Below, in pieces: positions 33,256-41,638 of a stretch of 53,513 nucleotides of DNA. Source of the DNA: RPQK01 sp041946865 (GTDB lineage Bacteria > Acidobacteriota > UBA6911 > RPQK01); assembly GCA_041946865.1 (NCBI GenBank), contig JBHGBF010000009.1, positions 1 through 53,513 of the forward strand. The letters run 5' to 3'. The notes beneath the pieces were generated by a model. That model worked only from the letters and a program-made list of their open reading frames with translations, did no database searches and had not been told where the DNA came from. A program made the position numbers and the translations under genes. Numbering within the stretch: the stretch's first letter is position 1; every line of letters begins with the position of its first letter.

Positions 33256-33588
33256 TCAAACACGGCTGAGCGCCTCATCTGCAGTGGGGTAAAGGGGAAA
33301 GATGGAAAGAAAGCCGGAGATCTCAAAGATCTCTTTTACCATTCCCTTCATGTTGCACAGCAGCAGGTCTCCCCCCCGGGATTTGACCGTCTTTCCTGCC
33401 GCGAGAATACTGCGGAGGCCGGCACTGCTGACATAGTCCATCTGGCCGAGATCCACAACGAGGTTTTTCGCGCCGTCGGCTATCAGCTTGCCACATATCT
33501 GGTCGAACTCAGGAGCCGTCACCGCGTCCATGCGGCCGATGACGTGAACAAGCACAGCGTTTGATCTATTCTCTGATTCGATCTTCAT
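33256..33588 (-). CDS. STAS-domain anti-sigma factor antagonist
   Basis: 110 residues, a single STAS domain of the SpoIIAA/RsbV type: VLVHVIGRMDAVTAPEFDQI, LVVDLGQMDYVSSAGLRSIL, GGDLLLCNMKGMVKEIFEISG. The second Ser of VSSAG (Ser55) aligns with the phosphorylated serine of SpoIIAA. Unphosphorylated antagonists sequester an anti-sigma kinase, and a PP2C phosphatase reactivates them; such a phosphatase is encoded later in this operon. No RsbW-type kinase is in the window. The ATG at 33588 has GGAGG 12 bases upstream; an in-frame GTG at 33597 is too close to that site. Confidence 0.9.
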   Translation of the reverse strand: MKIESENRSNAVLVHVIGRMDAVTAPEFDQICGKLIADGAKNLVVDLGQMDYVSSAGLRSILAAGKTVKSRGGDLLLCNMKGMVKEIFEISGFLSIFPLYPTADEALSRV

Positions 33589-33728
33589 AAACTGCACGAG
33601 CCTCCGTCCGGCATAGTTGTAGCACGAAAAGAGACCGATAGGGCAGGTTTTTGGTATCGGACGCGCGGAATCGGGCCACAGAGGGGCGCGCTGGAATCGC
33701 GTTACAGAGCCGCGCCCGGAGCAAGGAA

Positions 33729-33790
33729 GTTGAAAAAGGGCCCCTGACCAGCGGTGTTCCGCTGTTCGAGGACCTTTTCAACACCCTCCT
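33729..33790. repeat. palindromic element with AGGACC-TTTCAACACCCTC motif, copy A
   Basis: GTTGAAAAAGG (33729-33739) pairs with CCTTTTCAAC (33773-33782), with an inner AGCGG-TGTT-CCGCT hairpin at 33750-33763. The right half, GAGGACCTTTTCAACACCCT, recurs at about 49975-49993. It lies in the 547-base gap upstream of the chemosensory operon, the only part of the gap with strong secondary structure besides the leader. Confidence 0.55.
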
Positions 33791-33850
33791 CCGTGCGTGG
33801 CTCTCCTCGCCTTTGCCGCTGTTTACCTTTCTGATCACTGAAAAAACCTG

Positions 33851-33878
33851 TTGACACTCGGGATGATTCAGATATACT
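33851..33878 (+). promoter_or_regulatory. sigma-70 promoter for the TonB-dependent receptor gene
   Basis: TTGACA at 33851-33856, a 16-base spacer, and TATACT at 33873-33878 make a near-consensus promoter. The start of transcription would be near 33885, about 250 bases before the ATG at 34136. Confidence 0.65.
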
Positions 33879-33884
33879 CCCGCG

Positions 33885-34135
33885 TCGTCCTAGCAGTATT
33901 GGGGCACATAGTGTTTTTTCTACCAATCACCCGAAACGGATTCTCACGAAATCCAGTCCTGAAGCGCGTCGGGGGCCTCTTGTCCATTTGCCTCTTCCGG
34001 TCTGGGCTGGATCCCCTTCCGGTCAGAAACTCTCTCTTGTTACCGGCGCTCATCCGAGTCAGTTGCCGGCGCTTATAGTCGAGGTGTCGATGAAGGATCC
34101 GACCTGGGTTGGAGAACAGTAAGGAGCGAGTCCAT
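33885..34135 (+). promoter_or_regulatory. long 5' leader of the TonB-dependent receptor mRNA
   Basis: About 250 untranslated bases follow the promoter. Two similar 14-mers, TTACCGGCGCTCAT (34040-34053) and TTGCCGGCGCTTAT (34063-34076), lie 23 bases apart. I recognise no known riboswitch class. The ribosome site AAGGAGCGAG ends seven bases before the ATG. Confidence 0.4.
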
Positions 34136-37100
34136 ATGAGAAGATCGCTGTTTTTGTATTTTCTTGTCGCCGCTCTCGTGGTAACAGCGAACGTGCATTT
34201 GGCGGCACAGGAAACCCGGGCGACCCTTCTGGGGCGCGTGGTTGACGCGACCGGCGGAGTCATACCGGGAGTCAGTTTGACGGCCACGAACCTCGAGACC
34301 AACGTGGCTACTCCCTCTGTCACCAACGACGAGGGATTGTTCCGCATTCCGTTCCTGATTCCCGGCCAGTACGAGGTCAAGGCCGAGATGACGGGTTTCA
34401 AGACCACCGTGCGGAGGGGGATCACGCTTAGCGTCAACAGCGAAGTAAACCTGGACCTCGTGCTGGAGCTCGGGGAGATGTCCCAGTCGGTGACCGTCAC
34501 CGCCAGCGAGCCGGTGCTTAACACGACCAGCGCCTCCGTCGGACAAGTGATCGACAACCGGCGGGTCATGGAACTGCCGCTGATGGGTAACAGTGCCATG
34601 CTGATGTCCGGCCTCGCTCCGGGCATGCAGCGAAGCGATGACGGTTTCAAGTACATCGCCCTTCACTCGACGATCGGCGCTTCCGCCTACCAGACGTCGG
34701 GCGGAGTAGGTGGCAACGAATGGTCCATGGACGGCACGCCAAATACGGGTCAATCGCGCCGCAACGCTTACCTTCCGTATTCGGACGCGGTCGACGAGTT
34801 CCGCGTGGAGACCACCAGCTTTGATGCTCGGATCGGACACACCACCGGAGCGTTCATCACCATGCAGTCAAAGGCCGGGACGAACCAGTTTCACGGCACT
34901 TTGACGGAAAGCCACTGGCAACAGCGCTGGAACGCCACGCCCAACAACGACAACGGAGCCTATTGGAAGCGCATCCACGAGGCCGAAGCAGCCGGGAATT
35001 ACTTGCTGGCCGACCAATTGAGAGACCAGGAGCGCCAGGCCACGGGCAGATCCAACAACTACGCGGCCTCCATCGGCGGGCCGATCAAGATCCCGAAGCT
35101 TTTTGACGGCAAAGACAAGCTCTTCTTCTTCTTTATCTTCAATGGTTTCAAGGACGCCAAGACCGAAGAGCCGGGGAGCAAGATCTTCTCGGTTCCGACC
35201 GAAGCGGAACGCCAGGGTGATTTCTCCGCCCGACTGCTGTCGAAGAACGCCTCCAAGTACATCATCTACGATCCGCTGACGACCGTCTTCCAGAACGGCG
35301 TCTACACTCGTACCCCGTTCCCGAACAACATCATCCCGGCGAGCCGGATCGTGAACCCGATGTACAAGTTTTACGAGAAGCTTTACCCGCTGCCGAATCA
35401 TCCTCCCGGTGAAGATCCGGACACCTTCGCCAACAACTACTTCAACCCGAATGTCCCCTGGAACTGGGATTACAAGGCGTTTCAGAACCGCGTCGATTAC
35501 ATTATGTCCGAGCGCGACAAGTTCTTCTTCCGGTGGAGCTACAACAAGTTCGTGGAAGATCGCCAGGACTGGACGGCTGAAACGGCCCGCGGACTCCACA
35601 GCAACGGCCTGACCCGGATCAACAAAGGGGTGGGCGCCGACTGGGTCCACACCTTCAGTCCGACCGACGTTCTCCATGTGGCCACAGCCTATAACCGCTA
35701 TGTCGACAACGGCATCAATTTAAAGCAGCGCGAGTTCAAGCCGAGCGACGTGGGTCTGCCGGCATACTTGGACGAAAAAGCGGGCGATTACCATAACCTG
35801 CCGATAGTGAACTTCACGGATTACGAGACAGCGGGACGTTCCTACGGAAAGCTGCTCCCGATCTCGGTCGCCACTCTCACGGCCGACTACTCCAAGTACT
35901 TCGGCAAACACAGCCTGACTTTCGGCTGGGATGGCCGCCAGTACTACCGGGTGGGCGGTGCGCCGGGTGTCACTTCCGGCCGGTTCGAGTTCCGCAATAA
36001 CCTCCTGAAGGCGAGCAGCCAGACCCAGGCCGACGAAGTCGGAACGCTGGGGCTCGAATGGGCCGCCTTCCTGATGGGCATTCCCTCGAACATGTACGTC
36101 AACAACAACGACAGCTTCTACATCACCACGCCCTATCAGGCTGTCTATGTTCAAGACAACTTCCGCCTGACCCCCCGGTTGACGCTCAATTTCGGGGCGC
36201 GTGTGGAATACGAAGGAAGCATTCGCGAAAGGTTCAACCGCGGCCTGCGCGACTGGAATTTCAACTACGCTCTGCCGGAGAACATTGTCGACACCTTTGT
36301 GGCCGGCTACCAGAAAGTGGCCTTGCCTCAGCGGACGGTGCAGGATTTTGGTTCGGGTCTGCATGGCGGCATGAATTACCTTGGTTACGACGGCTCGGCA
36401 CGCACCACTACGAGCCCGACCACACGCCTGATGCCGCGCTTTGGTTTCGCTTACAAGCTTAATGACCGGACCGTCATCCGCGGCGGCTACGGCATGTATT
36501 TCGACACCCTGAACGTGACCCATACGGCGATAGACCAGTCGGGATACAGCCGAAATACGAGCACCATTGTTACCAATGACAACGGCATCAGTTGGAACGC
36601 CGGCGACCCCGCCAACGGGATTCCACCGGTAGCCGATCCTTTCCCGATTCGCGCCGACGAGAGCCGCTTCGATACGCCGCTTGGAAACAGCCTGGGGCAC
36701 CTGGCTCGGCTCGGACAGGGGGTTCAGTACCTCAATCCCGACTACGATCCGATTCGCCAGCAGCGCTGGCGGCTGGAGATTGAGCGCGAGCTGTTCAGCG
36801 ACGCAGTGGTGTCGGTCGCCTATGCCGGAGCGTGGGCAGACAAGCTGGGCGTGACGATTAACGCGAATCCCGTCCCCGCCGAGTTCTGGACGAGCGGCAA
36901 TGTGCGCGACGAATCGGCCAGCAAGTTCCTGAGCACGGCTGTTCCGAACCCCTTCCTGCTCTCCAACTTCGCCTTCCTGCAGACCGAGAATCCGGCTCTG
37001 TACCAGCAGCTGTCGACGCAAGGCTTCTTCACGAACAAGACCATTCAGTACCAGCAGTTGCTGCGTCCCTATCCGCACGTCAACGGCAATCTGAAAATCG

Positions 37101-37873
37101 ACGGAGTCCCTATCGGCGCCAACCAGTATCATGCCATGTTGTTGAGGTTCGAGAAGCGGATGTCGCATGGTTGGACTCTGAACACCCACTACGAGTTCTC
37201 TCACAGCCGCAGCCGCGACTGGGTCGCTACCGCGGACCTGGACCAGCGGCCGAGCTGGCGCGAGAACGACAACTCGAGGCCGCACCGTTGGGTCGCCACC
37301 TCGATCTACGAGCTGCCGTTCGGCGCCGGTAGGCAGCTGCTCGACCGCAACGGCTGGCTGAACACCGTCTTCGGCGGGTGGCAGTTAGGCCTTATCTGGC
37401 AGATGCAAAGCGGCGAAACCATCGACTTCGCTAACCTCTTCTTCTATGGCGATACCCGGGACATCCGCCTGGCCTCCAACGAGCAGACCAAGGACCGGTG
37501 GTTCAACAACGGTTGGGACTACCCGACCGGCGACCCGCGTAACATTGACCCGGCAACCGGCGAACCGTACCCGAACAAGCTCTGGCAGACCGACGCCAGG
37601 CAGACAACGGCCGGCTTCCACCGGAACGTGTTCCCCAACCGGTTCAACTGGGTCCGGACGGACCAGTTCAAGCAGCTGGACGCCAACATCCAAAAGGCGT
37701 TCAGGATCAAGGAAGGCGTGCGAGCGCTGTTCCGAGTCGACATGCTTAACGCCGCCAATCACCAGGTGATGGGGAATCCCAACACCGATCCGACGAGCGG
37801 CAATTTCGGCAAAGTCGCGACTTACGTGAACACCCCGCGTTACATCCAGTTCCAGTTGCGCCTGCAGTACTAG
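34136..37873 (+). CDS. Oar-like TonB-dependent receptor with carboxypeptidase-regulatory N-domain
   Basis: 1245 residues, outer membrane. Signal peptide SLFLYFLVAALVVTANVHLA, then a CarboxypepD-regulatory/CNA-B-like domain at about 25-110 (ATLLGRVVDATGGVIPGVSL, FRIPFLIPGQYEVKAEMTGF), a plug region (VDNRRVMELP-like, GNEWSMDGTPN), and a long beta-barrel ending in the alternating PRYIQFQLRLQY typical of outer-membrane C-termini. This architecture is abundant in Acidobacteriota and includes the Myxococcus Oar type. The substrate is unknown and may be a large oligosaccharide or peptide. It stands alone with its own promoter and a downstream hairpin. AAGGAG places the start at 34136. Confidence 0.92.
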   Translation: MRRSLFLYFLVAALVVTANVHLAAQETRATLLGRVVDATGGVIPGVSLTATNLETNVATPSVTNDEGLFRIPFLIPGQYEVKAEMTGFKTTVRRGITLSVNSEVNLDLVLELGEMSQSVTVTASEPVLNTTSASVGQVIDNRRVMELPLMGNSAMLMSGLAPGMQRSDDGFKYIALHSTIGASAYQTSGGVGGNEWSMDGTPNTGQSRRNAYLPYSDAVDEFRVETTSFDARIGHTTGAFITMQSKAGTNQFHGTLTESHWQQRWNATPNNDNGAYWKRIHEAEAAGNYLLADQLRDQERQATGRSNNYAASIGGPIKIPKLFDGKDKLFFFFIFNGFKDAKTEEPGSKIFSVPTEAERQGDFSARLLSKNASKYIIYDPLTTVFQNGVYTRTPFPNNIIPASRIVNPMYKFYEKLYPLPNHPPGEDPDTFANNYFNPNVPWNWDYKAFQNRVDYIMSERDKFFFRWSYNKFVEDRQDWTAETARGLHSNGLTRINKGVGADWVHTFSPTDVLHVATAYNRYVDNGINLKQREFKPSDVGLPAYLDEKAGDYHNLPIVNFTDYETAGRSYGKLLPISVATLTADYSKYFGKHSLTFGWDGRQYYRVGGAPGVTSGRFEFRNNLLKASSQTQADEVGTLGLEWAAFLMGIPSNMYVNNNDSFYITTPYQAVYVQDNFRLTPRLTLNFGARVEYEGSIRERFNRGLRDWNFNYALPENIVDTFVAGYQKVALPQRTVQDFGSGLHGGMNYLGYDGSARTTTSPTTRLMPRFGFAYKLNDRTVIRGGYGMYFDTLNVTHTAIDQSGYSRNTSTIVTNDNGISWNAGDPANGIPPVADPFPIRADESRFDTPLGNSLGHLARLGQGVQYLNPDYDPIRQQRWRLEIERELFSDAVVSVAYAGAWADKLGVTINANPVPAEFWTSGNVRDESASKFLSTAVPNPFLLSNFAFLQTENPALYQQLSTQGFFTNKTIQYQQLLRPYPHVNGNLKIDGVPIGANQYHAMLLRFEKRMSHGWTLNTHYEFSHSRSRDWVATADLDQRPSWRENDNSRPHRWVATSIYELPFGAGRQLLDRNGWLNTVFGGWQLGLIWQMQSGETIDFANLFFYGDTRDIRLASNEQTKDRWFNNGWDYPTGDPRNIDPATGEPYPNKLWQTDARQTTAGFHRNVFPNRFNWVRTDQFKQLDANIQKAFRIKEGVRALFRVDMLNAANHQVMGNPNTDPTSGNFGKVATYVNTPRYIQFQLRLQY

Positions 37874-37888
37874 TTCCCTTGCCTAAAA

Positions 37889-37912
37889 GGGAGGGCGAGA
37901 CTTCGCCCTCCC
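37889..37912 (+). terminator. hairpin after the TonB-dependent receptor gene
   Basis: GGGAGGGCGA (37889-37898) pairs with TCGCCCTCCC (37903-37912) around a 4-base loop, 15 bases past the stop, followed by GCCTTCGTTTGC. Strong stem, weak T-tract. Confidence 0.7.
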
Positions 37913-38027
37913 GCCTTCGTTTGCACCCCCACCCGATTGCGATTACGATGGCCAGTAGCACGGCTGACGAATAAATTAAGGAATGGAAGAATCAGGTCTG
38001 TGTTATTCGTTGGGCTGCCATAACGGT

Positions 38028-39281
38028 ATGCACAATAGCGTAATTGTCCTCAAATTCGGCGGGACTTCTGTTGCGACTCCGCAGCGAATCAGGCAGGTAG
38101 CGGAACTGGTCCACGCAAAAAAGGCGAAAGGGCTCAAGGTGGTCGTGGTGGTTTCAGCCCGCGCCAAAATGACGGACTCGCTCATCGAGGACGCCCTGTC
38201 CTTTTCTGCTGACCCTTCCCCGCGTGAGATGGACATGCTCTTGACCAGCGGTGAACGAATCAGCTCGGCTCTTCTGGCCATCGCGCTCAATGCCCGGGGA
38301 GCTGCCGCAATCTCACTGACAGGCTCTCAAGCGGGCATCATTACCGACGACGACCACACGAATGCGCGCATTATCGAGATTCGGCCGGCCCGTGTCCTGC
38401 AGGCACTTAACGAGGACAAGATCGCTGTCGTAAGCGGCTTTCAGGGGGTCAGTTTCAAGAAGGAGGTGACAACGCTGGGACGTGGCGGTTCTGACATTTC
38501 GGCCGTCGCGCTCGCCTCCGCCCTCGACGCCGAAGTCTGTGAGATCTACTCGGACGTGGACGGTGTCTATGCCGCCGATCCGAACGTAGTCGACGAGCCG
38601 ATGAAAATCCGGCAATTGTCCTATCAGGAAATGCAGGAGATGGCGGAAGCAGGAGCCAAGGTGCTCCATCCCAAGTCCGTCGAGTTCGCGAAAGCCAAAG
38701 GGACCATCATTCACGCAAAGTCCACGTTTGTACCGGACGGAGAAGGGACGATCATCAGAAACCTGGAGGGACGGCTCAAGCCCCGTATCGTCGGCATCGC
38801 TTCCGAAGAAAAAGTGATCCTGGCCCGTTGTCGGGACGAGGGGCATGCGGGGATCATCATGCAGCTGGTCGATTCGCTCGCCGCCGAGAATGTGAAGGTC
38901 AAGCAGATCTCCTTCTCCGATCTCGGTGACGGGGTTACGTCGGGCAATTTCATCATTCCCGAAAAGGAGAACTACCATATCGAATCGGTGATCCCGCGCC
39001 TGGAAGCCTCGTTCCCCGGCGCTCTCCACGTCTCGCGCCGGCTTGGGGCGGTCTCCCTGATCGGAGCAGGAATCAACGACCGTTATGACTTTCTCCTCCA
39101 ATGCCTCCGCCTTTTGAGGGCAGAGAAACTGGGCCCGGCTTCGCTCCACACCACCTCATTCCGGATCAGCGCACTGGTACCCAGAGAGCGCGTGAAAGAA
39201 ACTGTCGGTCTTTTCTATGAGAATTTCCTGCGTCCCGCCTCTTTAGAGCATGTGGAGCCCACCCTGCATGTGGAGCCTTGA
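38028..39281 (+). CDS. lysC: aspartate kinase
   Basis: 417 residues, cytoplasmic. Phosphorylates aspartate, the first step to lysine, threonine and methionine. The family start VIVLKFGGTSVATPQRIRQV is followed by SGERISSALLAIALN, GFQGVSFKKEVTTLGRGGSD and CEIYSDVDGVYAADP. Two ACT domains (about 260-417) suggest allosteric feedback by an end-product amino acid. The start is uncertain: ATG 38028 fits the family N-terminus but lacks a ribosome site, while ATG 37983 adds 15 residues and directly abuts AAGGA. The C-terminus ends with a short HVEP duplication. No other amino-acid genes are adjacent. Confidence 0.9.
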   Translation: MHNSVIVLKFGGTSVATPQRIRQVAELVHAKKAKGLKVVVVVSARAKMTDSLIEDALSFSADPSPREMDMLLTSGERISSALLAIALNARGAAAISLTGSQAGIITDDDHTNARIIEIRPARVLQALNEDKIAVVSGFQGVSFKKEVTTLGRGGSDISAVALASALDAEVCEIYSDVDGVYAADPNVVDEPMKIRQLSYQEMQEMAEAGAKVLHPKSVEFAKAKGTIIHAKSTFVPDGEGTIIRNLEGRLKPRIVGIASEEKVILARCRDEGHAGIIMQLVDSLAAENVKVKQISFSDLGDGVTSGNFIIPEKENYHIESVIPRLEASFPGALHVSRRLGAVSLIGAGINDRYDFLLQCLRLLRAEKLGPASLHTTSFRISALVPRERVKETVGLFYENFLRPASLEHVEPTLHVEP

Positions 39282-39348
39282 TTTGTGGAAAGAATTGCGT
39301 TAAAAGTATTAGCGCCCGCCAGCGGGACGAGCGGGACGAGGTCGAGAT

Positions 39349-39915
39349 ATGCCAGAGAGAACGATCAACGACTACGTGCGTCAGAGAATTCGTGAGCTTC
39401 GTACCCGGAAAAACATCGGAATTCGGGAAATCTCCAACGGCACCGGAATACCCTCGAGCTCTTACTGTTGCATGGAAGGTGGTTACTACAACATCAGTCT
39501 CGATAACCTCTTCCGAATTCTGGGCGTAATGGGTGCCGACATCGCCGAGGTCTGGCCGGTAGAGACCACCGCGGCGGACGAGGCGAACCCGATTCAGCTC
39601 CGCCGCATCCAGGAGTTCCGCGTCAGCGAGATCGTCAACCTGACCGGCGCCGAAGGCGCGGCTCTCTTCTCAGTCCACGGGCATCGTTCCAAGGTGCTCT
39701 TGCAGCAGAACCTCAGCGACTTTCTCATTGACCGGCTGTGCCTCTACATCGAGGACGGACGGGAGTACAATGACGGGCTGTGGTTCCGGAAGGAAGTGGA
39801 GGAGACCTCCTTTATTTTCTTTTTGAAGGGGAGGAGCTGCCCTGATTATCTCCGAAAGCTGATCGCACAGTACCTGGTCATTTGGTCCAACCTGTTCAGC
39901 CAGGTGCTCAAATAG
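39349..39915 (+). CDS. XRE-family HTH regulator with C-terminal sensor-like domain
   Basis: 188 residues. Residues about 5-70 form an XRE helix-turn-helix (VRQRIRELRTRKNIGIREIS, then GTGIPSSSYCCMEGGYYN, ISLDNLFRILGVMGADI). Residues about 95-188 (VSEIVNLTGAEGAALFSVHG to YLRKLIAQYLVIWSNLFSQ) have the look of a divergent GAF domain, so it may sense a small molecule or peptide. Its targets are unknown. The neighbouring small membrane proteins and secreted peptide (39.9-41.6 kb) are candidates. A 9-base tandem (GCGGGACGA twice, 39321-39339) precedes its ribosome site. Confidence 0.8.
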   Translation: MPERTINDYVRQRIRELRTRKNIGIREISNGTGIPSSSYCCMEGGYYNISLDNLFRILGVMGADIAEVWPVETTAADEANPIQLRRIQEFRVSEIVNLTGAEGAALFSVHGHRSKVLLQQNLSDFLIDRLCLYIEDGREYNDGLWFRKEVEETSFIFFLKGRSCPDYLRKLIAQYLVIWSNLFSQVLK

Positions 39916-39937
39916 CGGCAGGCCGGGCAACCAAGGA

Positions 39938-40351
39938 CTACCGGGCCCTGACCGAGCGTACCAGCGCCAATTCCAATCCTGACAGGAAGTGCAGATCCCT
40001 CTGTCCGCAAAGCAAGGGGGCTTTGAGCCGCATCAGGTAGTACGCGGCGAAAAACATGGCCCACAGCGGCACGCTCGCGAACCTGATCCCACCCAGCTTG
40101 TGCAGCGTGATCACATCGCTCTTCAAAGCTGCGGAGAACTCCATGAAGAGGTTTTCTCTGGTGGCGTTGTTCCTCAGCAGAATGCGCACATCGGGAGCAT
40201 CGAGCAGCCTCATGATGTTCGCAACATTCAATTCCATGTTCTCCAGCCGGCGCAGTTCGTTTTCGTCATACCGGGCTGAGGAAAGATGCTGGTAAAAAAC
40301 ATACAGCATCAGGACTGTGAAAGCAGCTAGGAAAAGGTAGTAGAAGACCAT
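39938..40351 (-). CDS. small membrane protein of unknown function
   Basis: 137 residues: an N-terminal membrane helix (YYLFLAAFTVLMLYVFYQHL), a charged helical middle (ENELRRLENMELNVANIMRLL), and a second hydrophobic stretch (ASVPLWAMFFAAYYLMRL). No family recognised. It converges with the XRE regulator (22-base gap) and lies downstream of another membrane protein on the same strand. The 177-base gap upstream shows a local drop in GC and no further gene. Confidence 0.6.
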   Translation of the reverse strand: MVFYYLFLAAFTVLMLYVFYQHLSSARYDENELRRLENMELNVANIMRLLDAPDVRILLRNNATRENLFMEFSAALKSDVITLHKLGGIRFASVPLWAMFFAAYYLMRLKAPLLCGQRDLHFLSGLELALVRSVRAR

Positions 40352-40528
40352 GGTCGGTTTTTGTCTCCGTTGCTTCCTGGCCAGGAGGCGTTTGATCGGC
40401 CTCTCAGAGCCATTTTCTTTTCACCCGCCCCTAGAATGATAGTTCTTTCACGCTGAATAAAGTTATTTTGGTATTTCCAAACCGGGTTCCCGGGGGCAAC
40501 AGTTAAGGGGACAGTCAAGCAGCGCAAC

Positions 40529-41263
40529 TCAACGGGGGGACACCAGGATTCTGACGGCCTTTTCCAATTCCTCCCCGGCCTTTCCCAACCGGTCCCTGAA
40601 GTCGGCCGCCACCACGGTGACCGGATCATAGCTCCAGAGGGCGTAGGTGAAAACAGACAAGGCCAGAAAATAGAAGAATTGCAGTAAAAAGCCGAAGACG
40701 ACTTTGGGAGTACCGACAAACAGAAAGCGGGCAAAGTTCACACCCTGCAAACCAACCAGCAGCGACACCCCCACGAGTATCCCCTTCAAGTTTTTGCCGA
40801 GGTTAATCTCGCGCCGCCCGCACACCCTGCTGTAGACGAAAATACATGCGAGCATTTCCACAAACAGCGCCGCGCCCTGATAACGAAGAAACGGATTGCC
40901 ATCACTGAGCAGTACCTGAATTCCGACGCCAGAGACGACCACCGAGCCCAGAAAGGCAGGCACGACAACCACCTTCTTCGTTACCCTCTCCAACGATTCG
41001 ACACGCCGCCAGACATCAAACAACACCAGCACTAAAAGCAGGGGCGACACCAGATTCGGCAAATGCCAGGCCAGGTAGTAAACCTGGGACTCGAAGCCGG
41101 CAACTGACCAGCACGCAATGCGAACCATGGAAACAACAATCGAGAAAACTGTGTAAAAATAAAAAGCCGGATAGCGGCTGCAAAGGTTTGCCAACAGACC
41201 CCGAACCAGCACGGCAACAAGGAGTGCTAGACCGACAACCCAGAGGGCATAGGTAGCGAACAT
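40529..41263 (-). CDS. multi-pass membrane protein of unknown function
   Basis: 244 residues with about six or seven hydrophobic helices (ALWVVGLALLVAVLVRGLLA, VSPLLLVLVLFDVWRR, VVVVPAFLGSVVVSGVGIQV, FGFLLQFFYFLALSVFTYAL) and a charged cytoplasmic-looking tail (DRLGKAGEELEKAVRIL). The topology resembles seven-helix sensor modules without an attached output domain. No family assigned. It is divergent from the small secreted peptide gene at 41429 and may share regulation with it. Confidence 0.62.
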   Translation of the reverse strand: MFATYALWVVGLALLVAVLVRGLLANLCSRYPAFYFYTVFSIVVSMVRIACWSVAGFESQVYYLAWHLPNLVSPLLLVLVLFDVWRRVESLERVTKKVVVVPAFLGSVVVSGVGIQVLLSDGNPFLRYQGAALFVEMLACIFVYSRVCGRREINLGKNLKGILVGVSLLVGLQGVNFARFLFVGTPKVVFGFLLQFFYFLALSVFTYALWSYDPVTVVAADFRDRLGKAGEELEKAVRILVSPR

Positions 41264-41338
41264 CGCGCCCTAGATTAGTACGAAAGAGGCGCAATATCAA
41301 GATACAGATACAAAGTCAAGAGTTTTCGGTTTTTCCGA

Positions 41339-41357
41339 ACGATTCGGCCGAAATCGT
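41339..41357. promoter_or_regulatory. dyad between divergent membrane-protein and peptide genes
   Basis: ACGATT-CGGCCG-AAATCGT is a near-perfect palindrome in the 165-base AT-richer gap between divergent genes, making it a candidate operator. Confidence 0.35.
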
Positions 41358-41428
41358 TTGGTAGTTCCAAATCTTGGTGAGCCGAGCCCTTAGCCCCGCC
41401 TACATTATTCACTAGTGTGGAGGGGAAA

Positions 41429-41611
41429 ATGCTAATCCTGATTCTTCTTTCATTCCTGTTGTTTGGTTCGCCGATGCAGTCAATTACGATGCGGGATGGC
41501 GCCAAAAAGCATCCGACTTTGCAGCTGCCTCCGGGACAGGCCAGACACGTTCACATCCAGTGCTGCGGTCCCGACCCGATTCCGCCCGACCCGCCGCCGA
41601 CAAACAGGTAA
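41429..41611 (+). CDS. small secreted peptide with Cys-Cys and Pro-rich tail
   Basis: 60 residues: a signal sequence (LILILLSFLLFGSPM), a short polar middle, and the tail HVHIQCCGPDPIPPDPPPTN. The ATG at 41429 follows GGAGGGG at good spacing; the in-frame GTG at 41417 lies inside that site. No family is recognised. The size, export signal and processed-looking tail resemble precursors of secreted signalling or toxin peptides, but this is only resemblance. It lies 166 bases from a divergent multi-pass membrane protein and near an XRE regulator. Confidence 0.5.
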   Translation: MLILILLSFLLFGSPMQSITMRDGAKKHPTLQLPPGQARHVHIQCCGPDPIPPDPPPTNR

Positions 41612-41638
41612 GCCTGGGTCCGAATAGTTCTTGGATAG

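Noticed and set aside
35720..37285. 521-codon open frame antisense to the TonB-dependent receptor
   Set aside because: The + strand frame has a clear family match, signal peptide and promoter. The antisense frame is a GC-codon-bias shadow with no recognisable domain.
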